Shown here in pieces: positions 8,886 through 17,678 of a DNA stretch of 64,000 nucleotides (the first letter of the stretch is position 1; every line of letters starts with the position of its first letter). The notes under the pieces are model-generated. The model was not told the DNA's origin. It saw only the letters and a program-made list of their open reading frames with translations, and searched no databases. Source of the stretch: Kitasatospora aureofaciens (GTDB lineage Bacteria > Actinomycetota > Actinomycetes > Streptomycetales > Streptomycetaceae); the NCBI GenBank assembly GCA_000720845.1, contig JODU01000013.1, positions 124,001 to 188,000 of the forward strand. The letters are read 5' to 3'. A program made the position numbers and the translations under genes.

Positions 8886-10931
8886 ATGATCTCCACCCTC
8901 CACTCCCGCCCGCACCGCGGGACGGACGGTGCGCCCGCCCCCCGCCTCGCCTTCGGCGCCGACTACAACCCCGAGCAGTGGCCCCGGGAGGTGTGGGAGG
9001 AGGACGTACGGCTGATGCGCGAGGCCGGTGTCACCATCGTCTCGCTCGGCATCTTCTCCTGGGCCCGCATCCAGCCGGGCCCGGACACCTGGGACTTCGC
9101 CTGGCTCGACGAGGTGATGGACCTGCTGCACGAGCACGGCGTCGGCGTCGACCTGGCGACCGCCACCGCCTCCCCGCCGCCCTGGCTGACCACCGCGCAC
9201 CCCGAGATCCTCCCGGTCACCGACCGGGGCGAGACGCTGTGGCCGGGAGCGCGCCAGCACTGGCGCCCGACCTCGCCCGTCTTCCGCGAGCACGCCCTGC
9301 GCCTGGTGCGCAGGCTGGCGACCCGCTACGCCGGTCACCCGGCCCTCGTCGCCTGGCACATCAACAACGAACTGGGCTGCCACAACGTCTACGACTACTC
9401 CGACGACGCGGCCCGTGCCTTCAGGGACTGGCTGCGCGCCCGGTACGGAACGACGGACGCCCTCAACCACGCCTGGGGCACTGCGTTCTGGTCGCAGCGC
9501 TACAGCGACTGGGAGCAGATCCTGCCGCCCCGGCTGGCCGCCTCACACCCGAACCCCACCCAGCAGCTGGACTTCAAGCGGTTCTCCTCGGACGCCCTCA
9601 AGGACCACCTGCGCGCGGAGCGCGACCTGCTGCGGGAGCTGACCCCCGACGTCCCCGTCACCACCAACTTCATGGTGATGCCCGGCACCAGGGGCATGAA
9701 CTACGCGGACTGGGCCGGCGAGGTGGACTTCGTCGCCAACGACCACTACGTCGTCCCGCACCCGCAGGCCCGCGACGAACTGTCGTTCTCGGCGAACCTC
9801 ACCAGCGGCATCGCCGGCGGCCGGCCGTGGTTCCTGATGGAGCACTCCACCAGTGCCGTGAACTGGCAGCCCGTCAACCTGGCCAAGGCGCCCGGTGAGA
9901 TGGCCCGGGACTCGCTGACGCACGTGGCGCACGGCGCCGACGCGGTGTGCTTCTTCCAGTGGCGCCAGTCGGCGGCCGGCGCCGAGAAGTACCACTCGGC
10001 GATGGTCCCGCACGCGGGCGCGGACAGCGACCTGTTCCGTTCGGTCGTCGCGCTCGGCGACACGCTGAGGACGCTCGCGCCGGTCGCCGGGAGCGAGCGG
10101 GAGCCCGCCGAGGTCGGCATCCTCTTCGACTGGGAGTCCCGGTGGGCGAGCGAGCAGGACTCGCACCCCACCTCGCTGCTCGACTACCACCAGGAGGCCC
10201 TCGACTGGTACTCGGCGCTGCTCGCCCTGGGCATCCGCGCCGACGTCGTCACCACCGGCTCCGACCTGAGCCGCCACCGGGTGCTGATCGCGCCGGTGCT
10301 GCACCTGGTCCCGGCCGAGCTGGCAAAGGACCTCACGCGCTACGCCGAGCAGGGCGGGCACCTGGTGACCACGTACTTCTCCGGCATCGTGGACGAGAAC
10401 GACCACGTCTGGCTGGGCGGTTACCCGGGCGCGCTGCGGGACCTGCTCGGCATCCGCGTCGAGGAGTTCGGCCCGCTGCCCGACGGGCAGACCGTGGAGC
10501 TGGACGGCGCGGGCAGCGGGGGCCTGTGGACCGACCGGATCACCGTGACCGCGCCGGAGACGGAGGTCCTGGCCCACTACCGCACCGGCACCCAGGCGGG
10601 CCGTCCCGCCGTCACCCGGCGTCCGGCGGGCAGCGGTTCGGCCGCCTACGTCTCCACCCGGCTCGGCGCCGAGGGGCTCGCCGCGCTGCTGCCGAGGCTC
10701 CTCGGTCCGGCCGGGGTGAGGAGCGAACTGCCCGCCGGTGTACGGGGGCTGGTCGAGTCCACCGTGCGCCGTGGCCCCGGGGGACGCTTCCTGTTCCTGG
10801 TCAACCGGACCGACGAGGCCGTCACCGTCCCCGGACTCGCCGGAGAGGTCCTGCTGGGCGACACCGGTGACGAGGGCGCCGTCGTCCTCGCGGGCCGGGG
10901 GGTCGCCGTCCTGCGCACGCCCACCGACTGA
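8886..10931 (+). CDS. Beta-galactosidase, glycoside hydrolase family 42
   Basis: 681 residues, normal for GH42. The start follows GGAAGGA with 6-nt spacing, 26 bp after the binding-protein gene. The catalytic acid/base is Glu162 in 'WHINNELGCH' and the nucleophile Glu319 in 'WFLMEHSTSAVNW'; 'FGADYNPEQWP' at residues 23-33 is the typical GH42 opening. A trimerisation (flavodoxin-like) domain and a C-terminal beta domain follow. There is no signal peptide, so it acts in the cytoplasm on beta-galactosides imported by the preceding transporter. It probably removes beta-1,6 or beta-1,3 linked galactose released by the secreted enzyme downstream. Confidence 0.93.
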   Translation: MISTLHSRPHRGTDGAPAPRLAFGADYNPEQWPREVWEEDVRLMREAGVTIVSLGIFSWARIQPGPDTWDFAWLDEVMDLLHEHGVGVDLATATASPPPWLTTAHPEILPVTDRGETLWPGARQHWRPTSPVFREHALRLVRRLATRYAGHPALVAWHINNELGCHNVYDYSDDAARAFRDWLRARYGTTDALNHAWGTAFWSQRYSDWEQILPPRLAASHPNPTQQLDFKRFSSDALKDHLRAERDLLRELTPDVPVTTNFMVMPGTRGMNYADWAGEVDFVANDHYVVPHPQARDELSFSANLTSGIAGGRPWFLMEHSTSAVNWQPVNLAKAPGEMARDSLTHVAHGADAVCFFQWRQSAAGAEKYHSAMVPHAGADSDLFRSVVALGDTLRTLAPVAGSEREPAEVGILFDWESRWASEQDSHPTSLLDYHQEALDWYSALLALGIRADVVTTGSDLSRHRVLIAPVLHLVPAELAKDLTRYAEQGGHLVTTYFSGIVDENDHVWLGGYPGALRDLLGIRVEEFGPLPDGQTVELDGAGSGGLWTDRITVTAPETEVLAHYRTGTQAGRPAVTRRPAGSGSAAYVSTRLGAEGLAALLPRLLGPAGVRSELPAGVRGLVESTVRRGPGGRFLFLVNRTDEAVTVPGLAGEVLLGDTGDEGAVVLAGRGVAVLRTPTD

Positions 10932-10967
10932 GTCACACCGACGCGACATCCACGACTCCCCGGAGCG

Positions 10968-10995
10968 GCACGGCCCGCTCCGGGGCCGTCCCCTC
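10968..10995 (+). terminator. Stem-loop between GH42 and GH30 genes
   Basis: An 11-bp perfect stem (arms 10968-10978 and 10985-10995, CCCCGGAGCGG) with a 6-nt loop lies 36 bp after the beta-galactosidase stop. There is no U-tract, as usual in Streptomyces. It may end or attenuate the transport/GH42 transcript before the galactanase gene. Confidence 0.6.
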
Positions 10996-11057
10996 CTGCC
11001 CGAATGCGGGCGGGAAGGGGCCACCGCAGCGACCACACCTTCCGTTGGGAGCACACG

Positions 11058-13097
11058 ATGGCACGCCGTAACCGCAGCAGACGCCTCGTAGGGGCAGCCG
11101 TCCTGACCGCCCTGGCGACGGGCGCCGCCCTGACCGGCGTTCCGGCCCAGGCCGGGCCGGCCGCGGCCGCCGCCTCCGTCACGGTGCGTCCGGACCCCTC
11201 GTACCAGCAGGAGGCGTTCGAGGGCTGGGGCACCAGCCTGGTCTGGTTCGCCAACGCCACCGGCGACTACCCGCCCGAGATCCGCGAGAAGCTGGCCCGC
11301 CTGCTGTTCGGCGACGACGGACTGGGCCTCAACATCGCCCGCTACAACATCGGCGGCGGCAACGCGCCGGACGTCCGGGACTACCTGCGGGCCGGCGGGG
11401 CGGTCGAGGGCTGGTGGAAGGCGCCCGCGGGCACCACGCGCGAGGACACCGACTGGTGGAGCGCCGACGACCCGGCCGACTGGAACGAGGACGCCGACGC
11501 CACTCAGCGCTGGTGGGTCGAGCGCATCAAGGACGACATCGACCACTGGGAGACGTTCAGCAACTCACCGCCCTGGTTCATGACCGTCAGCGGTTACGTC
11601 TCCGGCGGCTTCGACTCGTCCGCCGACCAGCTCGCGCCCGAGTCGGTCGACGACTTCGCCGCCTACGTCGCCGGGGCGACCAGCAGGCTGGAGAAGGCCG
11701 AGGGCATCGAGGTCGACACCGTCGACCCGTTCAACGAGCCCAACACCCCCTACTGGGGAACACAGCTGAACGCGGACGGCGAACCCGTCGGCGGCCGGCA
11801 GGAGGGCGCCCACATGGGCCCCGAGCTGCAGCGCAAGGTACTCCGGGCCCTCGCCCCCGCGCTGAGGAAGGCGAAGGTCGAGGCGGACATCTCGGCGATG
11901 GACGAGACCAACCCGGGCACCTTCGCCAAGAACTGGAGCGCCTACTCCGGGGCCGACCGCGCTCTGGTGGGCCAGATGAACGTCCACACCTACGGCACCG
12001 GGCAGCGCACCACCGTGCGGGACCTCGCCAAGGCCGCGGACAAACCCCTGTGGATGAGCGAGGTGGGGGGTGACTGGGGCGACGGCCAGGACTTCGAGGA
12101 CATGCGGCCCGGCCTCGGTCTCGCCCAGCAGATCGTCGACGACCTGCGGGAACTGGAGCCCCGCGCCTGGGTGTTCTGGCAGCCCGTCGAGGACTACGAC
12201 AACATGAAGCCCGGCGGCGAGTCCGCGAAGGGCGGCAACTGGGGCAGCATCCAGCTCCCGTTCGACTGCACCGCCCGGGACACCCTGGAGACCTGCCCGG
12301 TCCGGACCAACACCAAGTTCGACACCGCCCGCAACTTCACCCACTTCATCAAGCCCGGCGACCGGCTGATCAAGACGGACGACACCTCCAGCGCCGCCGC
12401 CGTCACCCGCGACGGCAAGGGCGCCTCACTCGTCCACGTCAACCGCGCCACCGAGGCCCGCACGGTCACCCTCGACCTGTCCAAGTTCCGTGACGTGAGC
12501 CGCCGGGCCACCGTCACCCCGGTCGTGACCAGCGCCGACGGCAAGCTGGAGCGACGGGACCCGATCGGGGTGAGCGACCGCGCGGCCACCTTCACCGTGC
12601 CCGCCCAGTCCGTCACCTCGTTCGAGATCAAGGGTGTCTCGGGCGTCGCGAAGGACGCCGCCGAGCCGCGCGAGGGGCACGGCTACACACTGACCGGCGT
12701 ACAGAGCGGCAAGGCCGTCACCGTGGCCGCGGACGGCACGAACCTGGTGCTCGGCGCCGCGGAGGGCACGCGCGCCCAGCGGTGGCGCCTGAGCGAGGTG
12801 CGCCACGACAGCGGGGTCCGCGACCGCTACGTCTTCACCCGGCCCGAGGACGGCACGCGGCTCGCCGTACGCGACGACGTCCCGGTGGCCGAGCCCGACA
12901 CGGGCGGGCGGGACAAGGCCGCCCAGTGGCTCATGTCGAGCACCGGGGACGGCACCTGGACCCTGGTCAACGCGGCCACCGGGCGCCTGCTCGAAGTGGG
13001 CGGCCAGGCGACCCACGAGGGCGCGGCCGTCACGACCTGGCCGCCCAACTCCGGGACCAACCAGCGCTGGACACTGACGGACGTGTCCGCCGGCTGA
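11058..13097 (+). CDS. Secreted GH30-type endo-galactanase with C-terminal ricin-like carbohydrate-binding module
   Basis: 679 residues from the ATG at 11058 (GGGAG upstream). A Sec signal peptide ('RRLVGAAVLTALATGAALTG', cleavage near 'AQA-GPAAAAA') leads into a GH30/clan-A barrel: 'FEGWGTSLVWFANATGDYP' at residue 54, 'LNIARYNIGGGNAPD' at 91, acid/base Glu227 in 'DPFNEPNTPYWG', nucleophile Glu335 in 'LWMSEVGGDWG'. A beta-sandwich follows, then from about residue 545 a ricin-B-like trefoil with QxW-type repeats ('RAQRWRLSEV', 'KAAQWLMSS', 'TNQRWTLTDV'). The arrangement is that of actinobacterial endo-beta-1,6-galactanases acting on arabinogalactan side chains; placement after the transporter and GH42 gene supports this substrate. 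Confidence 0.85.
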   Translation: MARRNRSRRLVGAAVLTALATGAALTGVPAQAGPAAAAASVTVRPDPSYQQEAFEGWGTSLVWFANATGDYPPEIREKLARLLFGDDGLGLNIARYNIGGGNAPDVRDYLRAGGAVEGWWKAPAGTTREDTDWWSADDPADWNEDADATQRWWVERIKDDIDHWETFSNSPPWFMTVSGYVSGGFDSSADQLAPESVDDFAAYVAGATSRLEKAEGIEVDTVDPFNEPNTPYWGTQLNADGEPVGGRQEGAHMGPELQRKVLRALAPALRKAKVEADISAMDETNPGTFAKNWSAYSGADRALVGQMNVHTYGTGQRTTVRDLAKAADKPLWMSEVGGDWGDGQDFEDMRPGLGLAQQIVDDLRELEPRAWVFWQPVEDYDNMKPGGESAKGGNWGSIQLPFDCTARDTLETCPVRTNTKFDTARNFTHFIKPGDRLIKTDDTSSAAAVTRDGKGASLVHVNRATEARTVTLDLSKFRDVSRRATVTPVVTSADGKLERRDPIGVSDRAATFTVPAQSVTSFEIKGVSGVAKDAAEPREGHGYTLTGVQSGKAVTVAADGTNLVLGAAEGTRAQRWRLSEVRHDSGVRDRYVFTRPEDGTRLAVRDDVPVAEPDTGGRDKAAQWLMSSTGDGTWTLVNAATGRLLEVGGQATHEGAAVTTWPPNSGTNQRWTLTDVSAG

Positions 13098-13117
13098 TCC
13101 CTCCCCTTGCCGCTCAT

Positions 13118-13150
13118 CCCGGGCGCACCGTCGGCCACGGTGCGCCCGGG
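13118..13150 (+). terminator. Stem-loop after galactanase gene
   Basis: A 14-bp perfect stem (13118-13131 with 13137-13150, CCCGGGCGCACCGT) and a 5-nt loop begin 20 bp after the galactanase stop. It is a good intrinsic-type terminator lacking a U-run. Confidence 0.7.
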
Positions 13151-13187
13151 ACCGGCGGCCCGCCCCGTACGGACCCGAGGAGACCGC

Positions 13188-13832
13188 ATGACCACCGACC
13201 CCCGTGAGCGCGAGGTCCGCCGCCGAATGGCGGCGCGCGAGCTGTACTCGGACGGCGCCCCCGGCCTGGAGGCCCTGGCGGAGGAGCGGCTGCGCGGCAA
13301 GGGTCTGGCCGACGCCTACAACCGGACCGGCGCGCGGGACGAGGAGGGCCGTCGGGCTCTCCTGAAGGAGCTGCTCGCCTCGCTCGGCACGGGAGTGTGG
13401 ATCGAGCCACCGCTGCACGTGGCCTACGGCAACCGGGTGCACCTGGGCGACGACGTGTATGCCAACTTCGGCCTCACCCTCGTCGACGACGTCGAGGTCT
13501 TCGTCGGGGACCGGGTGATGTTCGCCCCGCACGTGACCGTCAGCACCACCGGGCACCCCGTCCACCCGGACCTGCGCCGGGACGGCACGCAGTTCTCGGC
13601 ACCGGTGCGTATCGAGGACGACGTGTGGATCGGGGCCGGCGCGCTGATCATGCCGGGGGTGACCGTCGGCCGGGGCTCGGTGGTCGGCGCGGGCAGTGTG
13701 GTGACGGCCCACGTGCCCCCGATGACGGTCGTCGCCGGGACGCCGGCCCGGGTACTGCGCGAGATCACCGACGCCGACCGCGAGTGGGCCTACCGTCCGC
13801 CCCGCACCCTTGGCCCGGCCCGCGGCGAGTGA
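13188..13832 (+). CDS. Sugar O-acetyltransferase (LacA/Maa/NodL family)
   Basis: 214 residues from the ATG at 13188, which has GAGGAG 5-6 nt upstream. The N-terminal maltose-acetyltransferase helix pair is followed by a left-handed beta helix built of hexapeptide repeats, with the acetyl-CoA/catalytic segment 'VSTTGHPVHPDLR' (His in 'TTGHPVHP' is the family's general base), and 'DDVWIGAGALIMPGVTVGRGSVVGAGSVV' spread over residues 144-172. It lies downstream of the galactoside genes but behind a terminator hairpin. LacA-like enzymes acetylate galactosides, in keeping with the locus, though link to this operon is inferred. Confidence 0.88.
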   Translation: MTTDPREREVRRRMAARELYSDGAPGLEALAEERLRGKGLADAYNRTGARDEEGRRALLKELLASLGTGVWIEPPLHVAYGNRVHLGDDVYANFGLTLVDDVEVFVGDRVMFAPHVTVSTTGHPVHPDLRRDGTQFSAPVRIEDDVWIGAGALIMPGVTVGRGSVVGAGSVVTAHVPPMTVVAGTPARVLREITDADREWAYRPPRTLGPARGE

Positions 13833-13942
13833 CCGGGTCGACCGCCAACTTCCGCTGCACGTCGGGCACATGACAGGCGTCGGCGCAGTACGATGATCCG
13901 GGACTGCGGCCGAGCGTCATCTCCCGGAGCACGGAGCCTGCC

Positions 13943-14734
13943 ATGACCACGGACCACACCCGGCCTCCCCACATCGACACCGGCCGGGCCCACCCCGCGC
14001 GGGTCTACGACTGGCTGCTGGGCGGCAAGGACAACTACCCGGCCGACGAGGCGGTGGGCGCGACCCTGCCGCCCGAGGCACGGGACGGGGCGCGGCAGAA
14101 CCGCGCGTTCATGAACCGCGCGGTGGCGTACCTCGCCGCGCGCGGCGTCGACCAGTTCCTGGACATCGGCACGGGCATCCCGACCGAGCCCAACCTGCAC
14201 CAGATCGTCCAGCGGACGGTGCCGACCGCCCGGGTCGTCTACGCCGACAACGACCCGATCGTGCTGCGGCACGCGCAGGCCCTGCTGGCCGGCAGCCCCG
14301 AGGGGGCCACGGACTACATCCAGGCCGACGTCCGCGAGCCCGAGGACATCGTGCGCCACGCCCGCGGCATCCTTGACTTCGACCGGCCCATCGCGCTGTC
14401 GCTGATCGCGCTCATGCACTTCGTTCCGGACGACCAGGACGCCCACGGGATCGTCCGGGGTCTGGTCGGGACCCTCCCCCGGGGCAGCCACCTGGTCCTG
14501 TCGCACGCCTCGATCGACCTCTTCCCCGAGCTGGCGGAGCAGGTGATCGCCCAGTACGCCAGGGGCGGCATCCGCCTCGGCTTCCGCACCCGGGCGGAGG
14601 TCGCCCGCTTCTTCGACGGTATGGAACCGGTGCCGCCCGGCCTGGTCACGGCCACCGAGTGGTACGGCGAGGGCCAGGAGCCGCCCGCGCCGGAGGAGAG
14701 CGGTGTCTACGCGGGCGTGGCGCGTATCCCCTGA
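13943..14734 (+). CDS. SAM-dependent methyltransferase, DUF574/Methyltransf_19 family
   Basis: 263 residues. The opening 'DTGRAHPARVYDWLLGGKDNYPADEAV' region and the SAM site 'QFLDIGTGIPTEPNLHQI' near residue 72, plus 'VVYADNDPIVLRHAQALL' near residue 97, are diagnostic for this large Streptomyces-expanded family. Members carry a Rossmann SAM-binding fold; their substrates are largely unknown. It is flanked by 110 bp upstream and a convergent small membrane protein downstream, so it looks monocistronic. Confidence 0.88.
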   Translation: MTTDHTRPPHIDTGRAHPARVYDWLLGGKDNYPADEAVGATLPPEARDGARQNRAFMNRAVAYLAARGVDQFLDIGTGIPTEPNLHQIVQRTVPTARVVYADNDPIVLRHAQALLAGSPEGATDYIQADVREPEDIVRHARGILDFDRPIALSLIALMHFVPDDQDAHGIVRGLVGTLPRGSHLVLSHASIDLFPELAEQVIAQYARGGIRLGFRTRAEVARFFDGMEPVPPGLVTATEWYGEGQEPPAPEESGVYAGVARIP

Positions 14735-14762
14735 CGGGTGGGCAGGGGTGCGGGGCGGCGGC

Positions 14763-14948
14763 TCAGCGGCGGCGCCCGCGCGTCGCCCAGCCGCTGCCGA
14801 TCCCGGCGACGTGCAGGGCCAGCAGGGCGAGGCCGATGAGCATCACGTTGGTGGAGGTGAAGACGTCGTTGGTCGAGACCTCGGCCGCGTTGATCAGCCA
14901 GGCGATGAGGAACAGAACCGCCGCGATGATGGCGAGCACGGTGTACAT
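14763..14948 (-). CDS. Small two-helix membrane protein
   Basis: 61 residues: a first hydrophobic helix 'VLAIIAAVLFLIAWLI' (residues 4-19), a short polar loop with a conserved-looking 'STNDVFTSTNVMLIG', a second helix to about residue 50 and a basic tail. The ATG is immediately preceded by GAAGGG with no spacing, so the GTG three codons downstream (14939-14937, 9 nt from GAAGGG) may be the true start. Proteins of this length and pattern are common in actinobacteria; function unknown. It shares a 150-bp upstream region with the iron-box promoter of the divergent flavoprotein gene. Confidence 0.65.
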   Translation of the reverse strand: MYTVLAIIAAVLFLIAWLINAAEVSTNDVFTSTNVMLIGLALLALHVAGIGSGWATRGRRR

Positions 14949-15063
14949 CCCTTCGGATCGGCGGCACCGGAGCGGCGCCGTGTCTCGCGTATGCCCCCGA
15001 CGGGCCGCCTGACACGACGGAGGGCGCGGCAACGACGGGCAGCCCGCGGGCCCTCCACAGGCA

Positions 15064-15082
15064 TTAGGTAAGGCGAACCTAA
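15064..15082. promoter_or_regulatory. Iron box (DmdR1/IdeR-type operator)
   Basis: TTAGGTAAGGCGAACCTAA matches the 19-bp Streptomyces iron box (consensus TTAGGTTAGGCTAACCTAA) at 17 of 19 positions. It precedes the PPOX flavoprotein gene and lies 116 bp upstream of the divergent small membrane protein. Confidence 0.85.
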
Positions 15083-15161
15083 GATCAGATAATGTTTCGT
15101 GTGCAACAACCTCCGGAAGCAACCCGTCCGGTGGTTCCGCGAGCACACTTGGGAGCCGGCC

Positions 15162-15725
15162 TTGCCGCACACGACCGACACGACCGGAGACCGGCCGGAG
15201 ACCGTCACCGAAGAGGGCTGGGTCGAACTCGGCTCACGGGAGGAGCTGCGCGAGCTGCTGGGCGAACCCTGGCCCGTCGTCGTCGACAAGGTGCACGACC
15301 GGCTCACGGACGAGGACCGGGACATCCTGGCCCGCTCCCCCTTCTGCCTCCTGGCGACCTGTGACGCGGGCGGCAACTGCGACGTGTCGCCGCGCGGCGA
15401 CACCCCCGGCTTCACCCACGTCCTGGACTCCAGGACGCTCGCCCTGCCGGACCGCCCGGGCAACCGGCGCGGGGACAGCTTCCACAACATCCTCGACAAT
15501 CCGCACGCCGGCCTGCTGTACCTGATCCCCGGCGGCAAGCAGGTGCTCCGGGTCAACGGCCGGGCCCGCGTCCTCACCGAGGCGCCGTTCTTCGACGCGA
15601 TGACATGGGACGGAAGGCGTCCGGACCTGGCGCTGCTCCTGGAGATCGACGAGATCTACCTCCACTGCCCGATGTCCCTGAACCGGGCGGGACTGTGGAA
15701 ACTCCAGTCCTGGCAGACGAGTTGA
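15162..15725 (+). CDS. FMN-dependent PPOX-type flavoprotein (pyridoxamine-phosphate-oxidase fold, MSMEG_1061-like)
   Basis: 187 residues from the TTG at 15162, which has GGGAG with 6-nt spacing; a GTG at 15099 would add 21 residues but has no ribosome site and sits close to the iron box. The fold is recognisable from 'SPFCLLATCDAGGNCDVSPRG' region (residues about 58-78), 'LALPDRPGNRRGDSFHNIL' and 'VGLLFLIPG'-type strand, here 'AGLLYLIPGGKQVLRVNGRA'. These proteins bind FMN or F420 and reduce small substrates. Position directly behind an iron box and in front of a siderophore transporter suggests a role in iron metabolism, possibly reductive iron release; that is inference. Confidence 0.78.
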   Translation: MPHTTDTTGDRPETVTEEGWVELGSREELRELLGEPWPVVVDKVHDRLTDEDRDILARSPFCLLATCDAGGNCDVSPRGDTPGFTHVLDSRTLALPDRPGNRRGDSFHNILDNPHAGLLYLIPGGKQVLRVNGRARVLTEAPFFDAMTWDGRRPDLALLLEIDEIYLHCPMSLNRAGLWKLQSWQTS

Positions 15726-15803
15726 GCCGTGCGGGCCGCCGGGGGGCGACGGACGGGGCAGCGGCCGCCAAGTCCGTGTGCCCCCCGCCTCTACCAGCAG
15801 TTA

Positions 15804-15822
15804 TTAGGTTAGGCTAACCTTC
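15804..15822. promoter_or_regulatory. Iron box controlling siderophore ABC operon
   Basis: TTAGGTTAGGCTAACCTTC matches the 19-bp iron-box consensus at all but the last two positions. It ends 5 bp before the GTG start of the ATPase gene, so it must overlap the core promoter, and the transcript is probably leaderless or nearly so. Confidence 0.9.
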
Positions 15823-15827
15823 ACTGC

Positions 15828-16691
15828 GTGAGAACTGGTGAAGACGCAGCCGGCACCCCGCGCCTGCGCGGTCATGAGCTGTCGGCAACGGGCGTGACCG
15901 TCGCGTACGACGGTGTCGATGTCGTGCACGACGCCGCGGTCAGGCTCAGGCCCGGCGAAGTGACCGTCCTGGTGGGCCCCAACGGCAGTGGGAAGTCGAC
16001 GCTGCTGCGGACCGTCGCCCGGCTGCAGCGGGCCCGCAGTGCCGTGCTCAGCCTGGACGGCAGCACCGACGGACTGGCGCTGACGTCCCGTGAGTTCTCC
16101 CGGTACGTCGCCCTGCTGACGCAGGGTCGTCCCACGCCCGGCGGGCTGACCGTGCGGGACGTCGTCGAGTTCGGCCGCTATCCGTACCGGGGCCGCTGGG
16201 GGCGGCCCGACCCGGACGGCCCGGCCGCCGTCGACCGGGCGCTCGCGCTCACCGGCGTCGACGGCCTCGCCGACCGCGGCGCCGACCACCTCTCCGGCGG
16301 GCAGTTGCAGCGGGTGTGGCTCGCGAGCTGCCTCGCCCAGGAGACCGGCGTACTGCTCCTGGACGAACCCACGACCTATCTAGACCTGCGCTACCAGGTC
16401 GAACTCCTCGACCTCATACGCGACTTGGCGGACGACCACGGCATCGCCGTCGGTGTCGTCCTGCACGACCTCGACCAGGCGGCAGCCGTCGCCGACCGGA
16501 TCACGCTCCTGGAAGCGGGCCGGATCGTCGCCGACGGCACGCCCGAGGAGGTGCTGACACCGGAGCGGCTGACCGCCGTCTACGGCATCCGGATCGACGT
16601 CGACACCGACCCCCTGACCGGCCGGCTGCGCACCCGCCCGATCGGCCGCCATCACATACGAACCCCCGAAAGGCTCGGCACCACCTCATGA
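15828..16691 (+). CDS. Iron-siderophore ABC transporter ATP-binding protein
   Basis: 287 residues. Walker A 'VGPNGSGKSTLLR' (near residue 45), Q-loop 'ALLTQGRPTPGGLTV', signature 'LSGGQLQRVWLA' (about 154), Walker B 'VLLLDEPTTYLDL' and switch 'VLHDLDQAAAV' are all intact. The FepC/FhuC-type 'DRGADHLSGGQLQRVW' and the 'TTYLDLRYQVELLDL' stretch mark it as a siderophore/B12 type ATPase. The GTG start has no ribosome-binding site, in line with a leaderless mRNA from the iron-box promoter. Its stop overlaps the next start by 4 bp. Confidence 0.92.
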   Translation: MRTGEDAAGTPRLRGHELSATGVTVAYDGVDVVHDAAVRLRPGEVTVLVGPNGSGKSTLLRTVARLQRARSAVLSLDGSTDGLALTSREFSRYVALLTQGRPTPGGLTVRDVVEFGRYPYRGRWGRPDPDGPAAVDRALALTGVDGLADRGADHLSGGQLQRVWLASCLAQETGVLLLDEPTTYLDLRYQVELLDLIRDLADDHGIAVGVVLHDLDQAAAVADRITLLEAGRIVADGTPEEVLTPERLTAVYGIRIDVDTDPLTGRLRTRPIGRHHIRTPERLGTTS

Positions 16692-17671
16692 GACGCCTCC
16701 TGCTCACCGCGGCCGTCACCACCGCCGCGGCGCTCACCCTCGCCGCCTGCGGCACCACCGAACCCGCCGCCGACAAGACGGAGAAGAAGGCCTCCGAGGC
16801 GATCACGCTCAAGGACGGCAAGGGCACCGAGGTGAAGCTCGACGGACCGGCCACCAAGGTCGTCGCCACCGAGTGGAACGTCGTCGAGAGCCTCGTCTCG
16901 CTGGGGGTCGACCCGGTCGGCGTCGCGGACGTCAAGGGGTACAACACCTGGGACAGCGCCGTTCCCCTCAAGAACGAGCCCAAGGACATCGGCACCCGCG
17001 GCGAGCCCAGCATGGACACCGTCGCCTCCCTCGCCCCCGACCTCATCGTCGCCACCACGGACCTCACCCCGGCGGCCGTGAAGCAGCTGCGCGAGGTCGC
17101 CCCGGTGATCGAGGTGAAGTCCGCCGACGGCACCGGTCAGATCGACCGGATGCTGGAGAACGTCGACCTCATCGCCAAGGCCACCGGCACCTCGGACCGG
17201 GCCAGGTCGCTGCGCGAGGGCTTCGAGGCCAAGGTCGCCGCGGGCAAGAAGGCCCTGGCCGGCGCAGGGATGGCGGGCAAGGACTTCGCCTTCGCCGACG
17301 GCTACGTCGCCTCCAACCAGGTCTCGATCCGCCCGTACACCGCGACCTCGCTCATCGGCGAGGTCAACGAGGCGATCGGTCTGAAGAACGCCTGGACGGT
17401 GAAGGGCGACGAGGCCTACGGTCTCGGCACCACCGACGTCGAGGGTCTGACCAAGCTGCCGAAGGACACCCAGTTCGCCTACATCGGCAACGACGACGAC
17501 CCGAGCGCCACCCCGTTCAGCGGTGAGCTGGCCAAGAACCCGGTGTGGAAGTCCCTGCCGTTCGTGAAGGCCGGCGACGTGCACCGGCTCGACGACGGCG
17601 TCTGGATGTTCGGTGGTCCCGGGTCGATGGAGGCGTACATCGACTCCGTCGTCGGCGCCCTGACGAAGTAG
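16688..17671 (+). CDS. Iron-siderophore-binding lipoprotein
   Basis: 327 residues; ATG overlaps the ATPase stop (ATGA). The lipoprotein signal ends in 'LTLAACGTT', Cys near residue 20. The mature part is a class III (FepB/FhuD-like) binding protein: 'VVATEWNVVESLVSLGVDPVG' (domain 1 entry), 'EPSMDTVASLAPDLIVATTD', then the long connecting helix and 'LVKAGDVHRLD'-like end ('FVKAGDVHRLDDGVWMFGGP'). It should deliver a ferric siderophore to the fused permease encoded next. Which siderophore cannot be told from sequence. Confidence 0.9.
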   Translation: MRRLLLTAAVTTAAALTLAACGTTEPAADKTEKKASEAITLKDGKGTEVKLDGPATKVVATEWNVVESLVSLGVDPVGVADVKGYNTWDSAVPLKNEPKDIGTRGEPSMDTVASLAPDLIVATTDLTPAAVKQLREVAPVIEVKSADGTGQIDRMLENVDLIAKATGTSDRARSLREGFEAKVAAGKKALAGAGMAGKDFAFADGYVASNQVSIRPYTATSLIGEVNEAIGLKNAWTVKGDEAYGLGTTDVEGLTKLPKDTQFAYIGNDDDPSATPFSGELAKNPVWKSLPFVKAGDVHRLDDGVWMFGGPGSMEAYIDSVVGALTK

Positions 17672-17678
17672 CGGGGCC

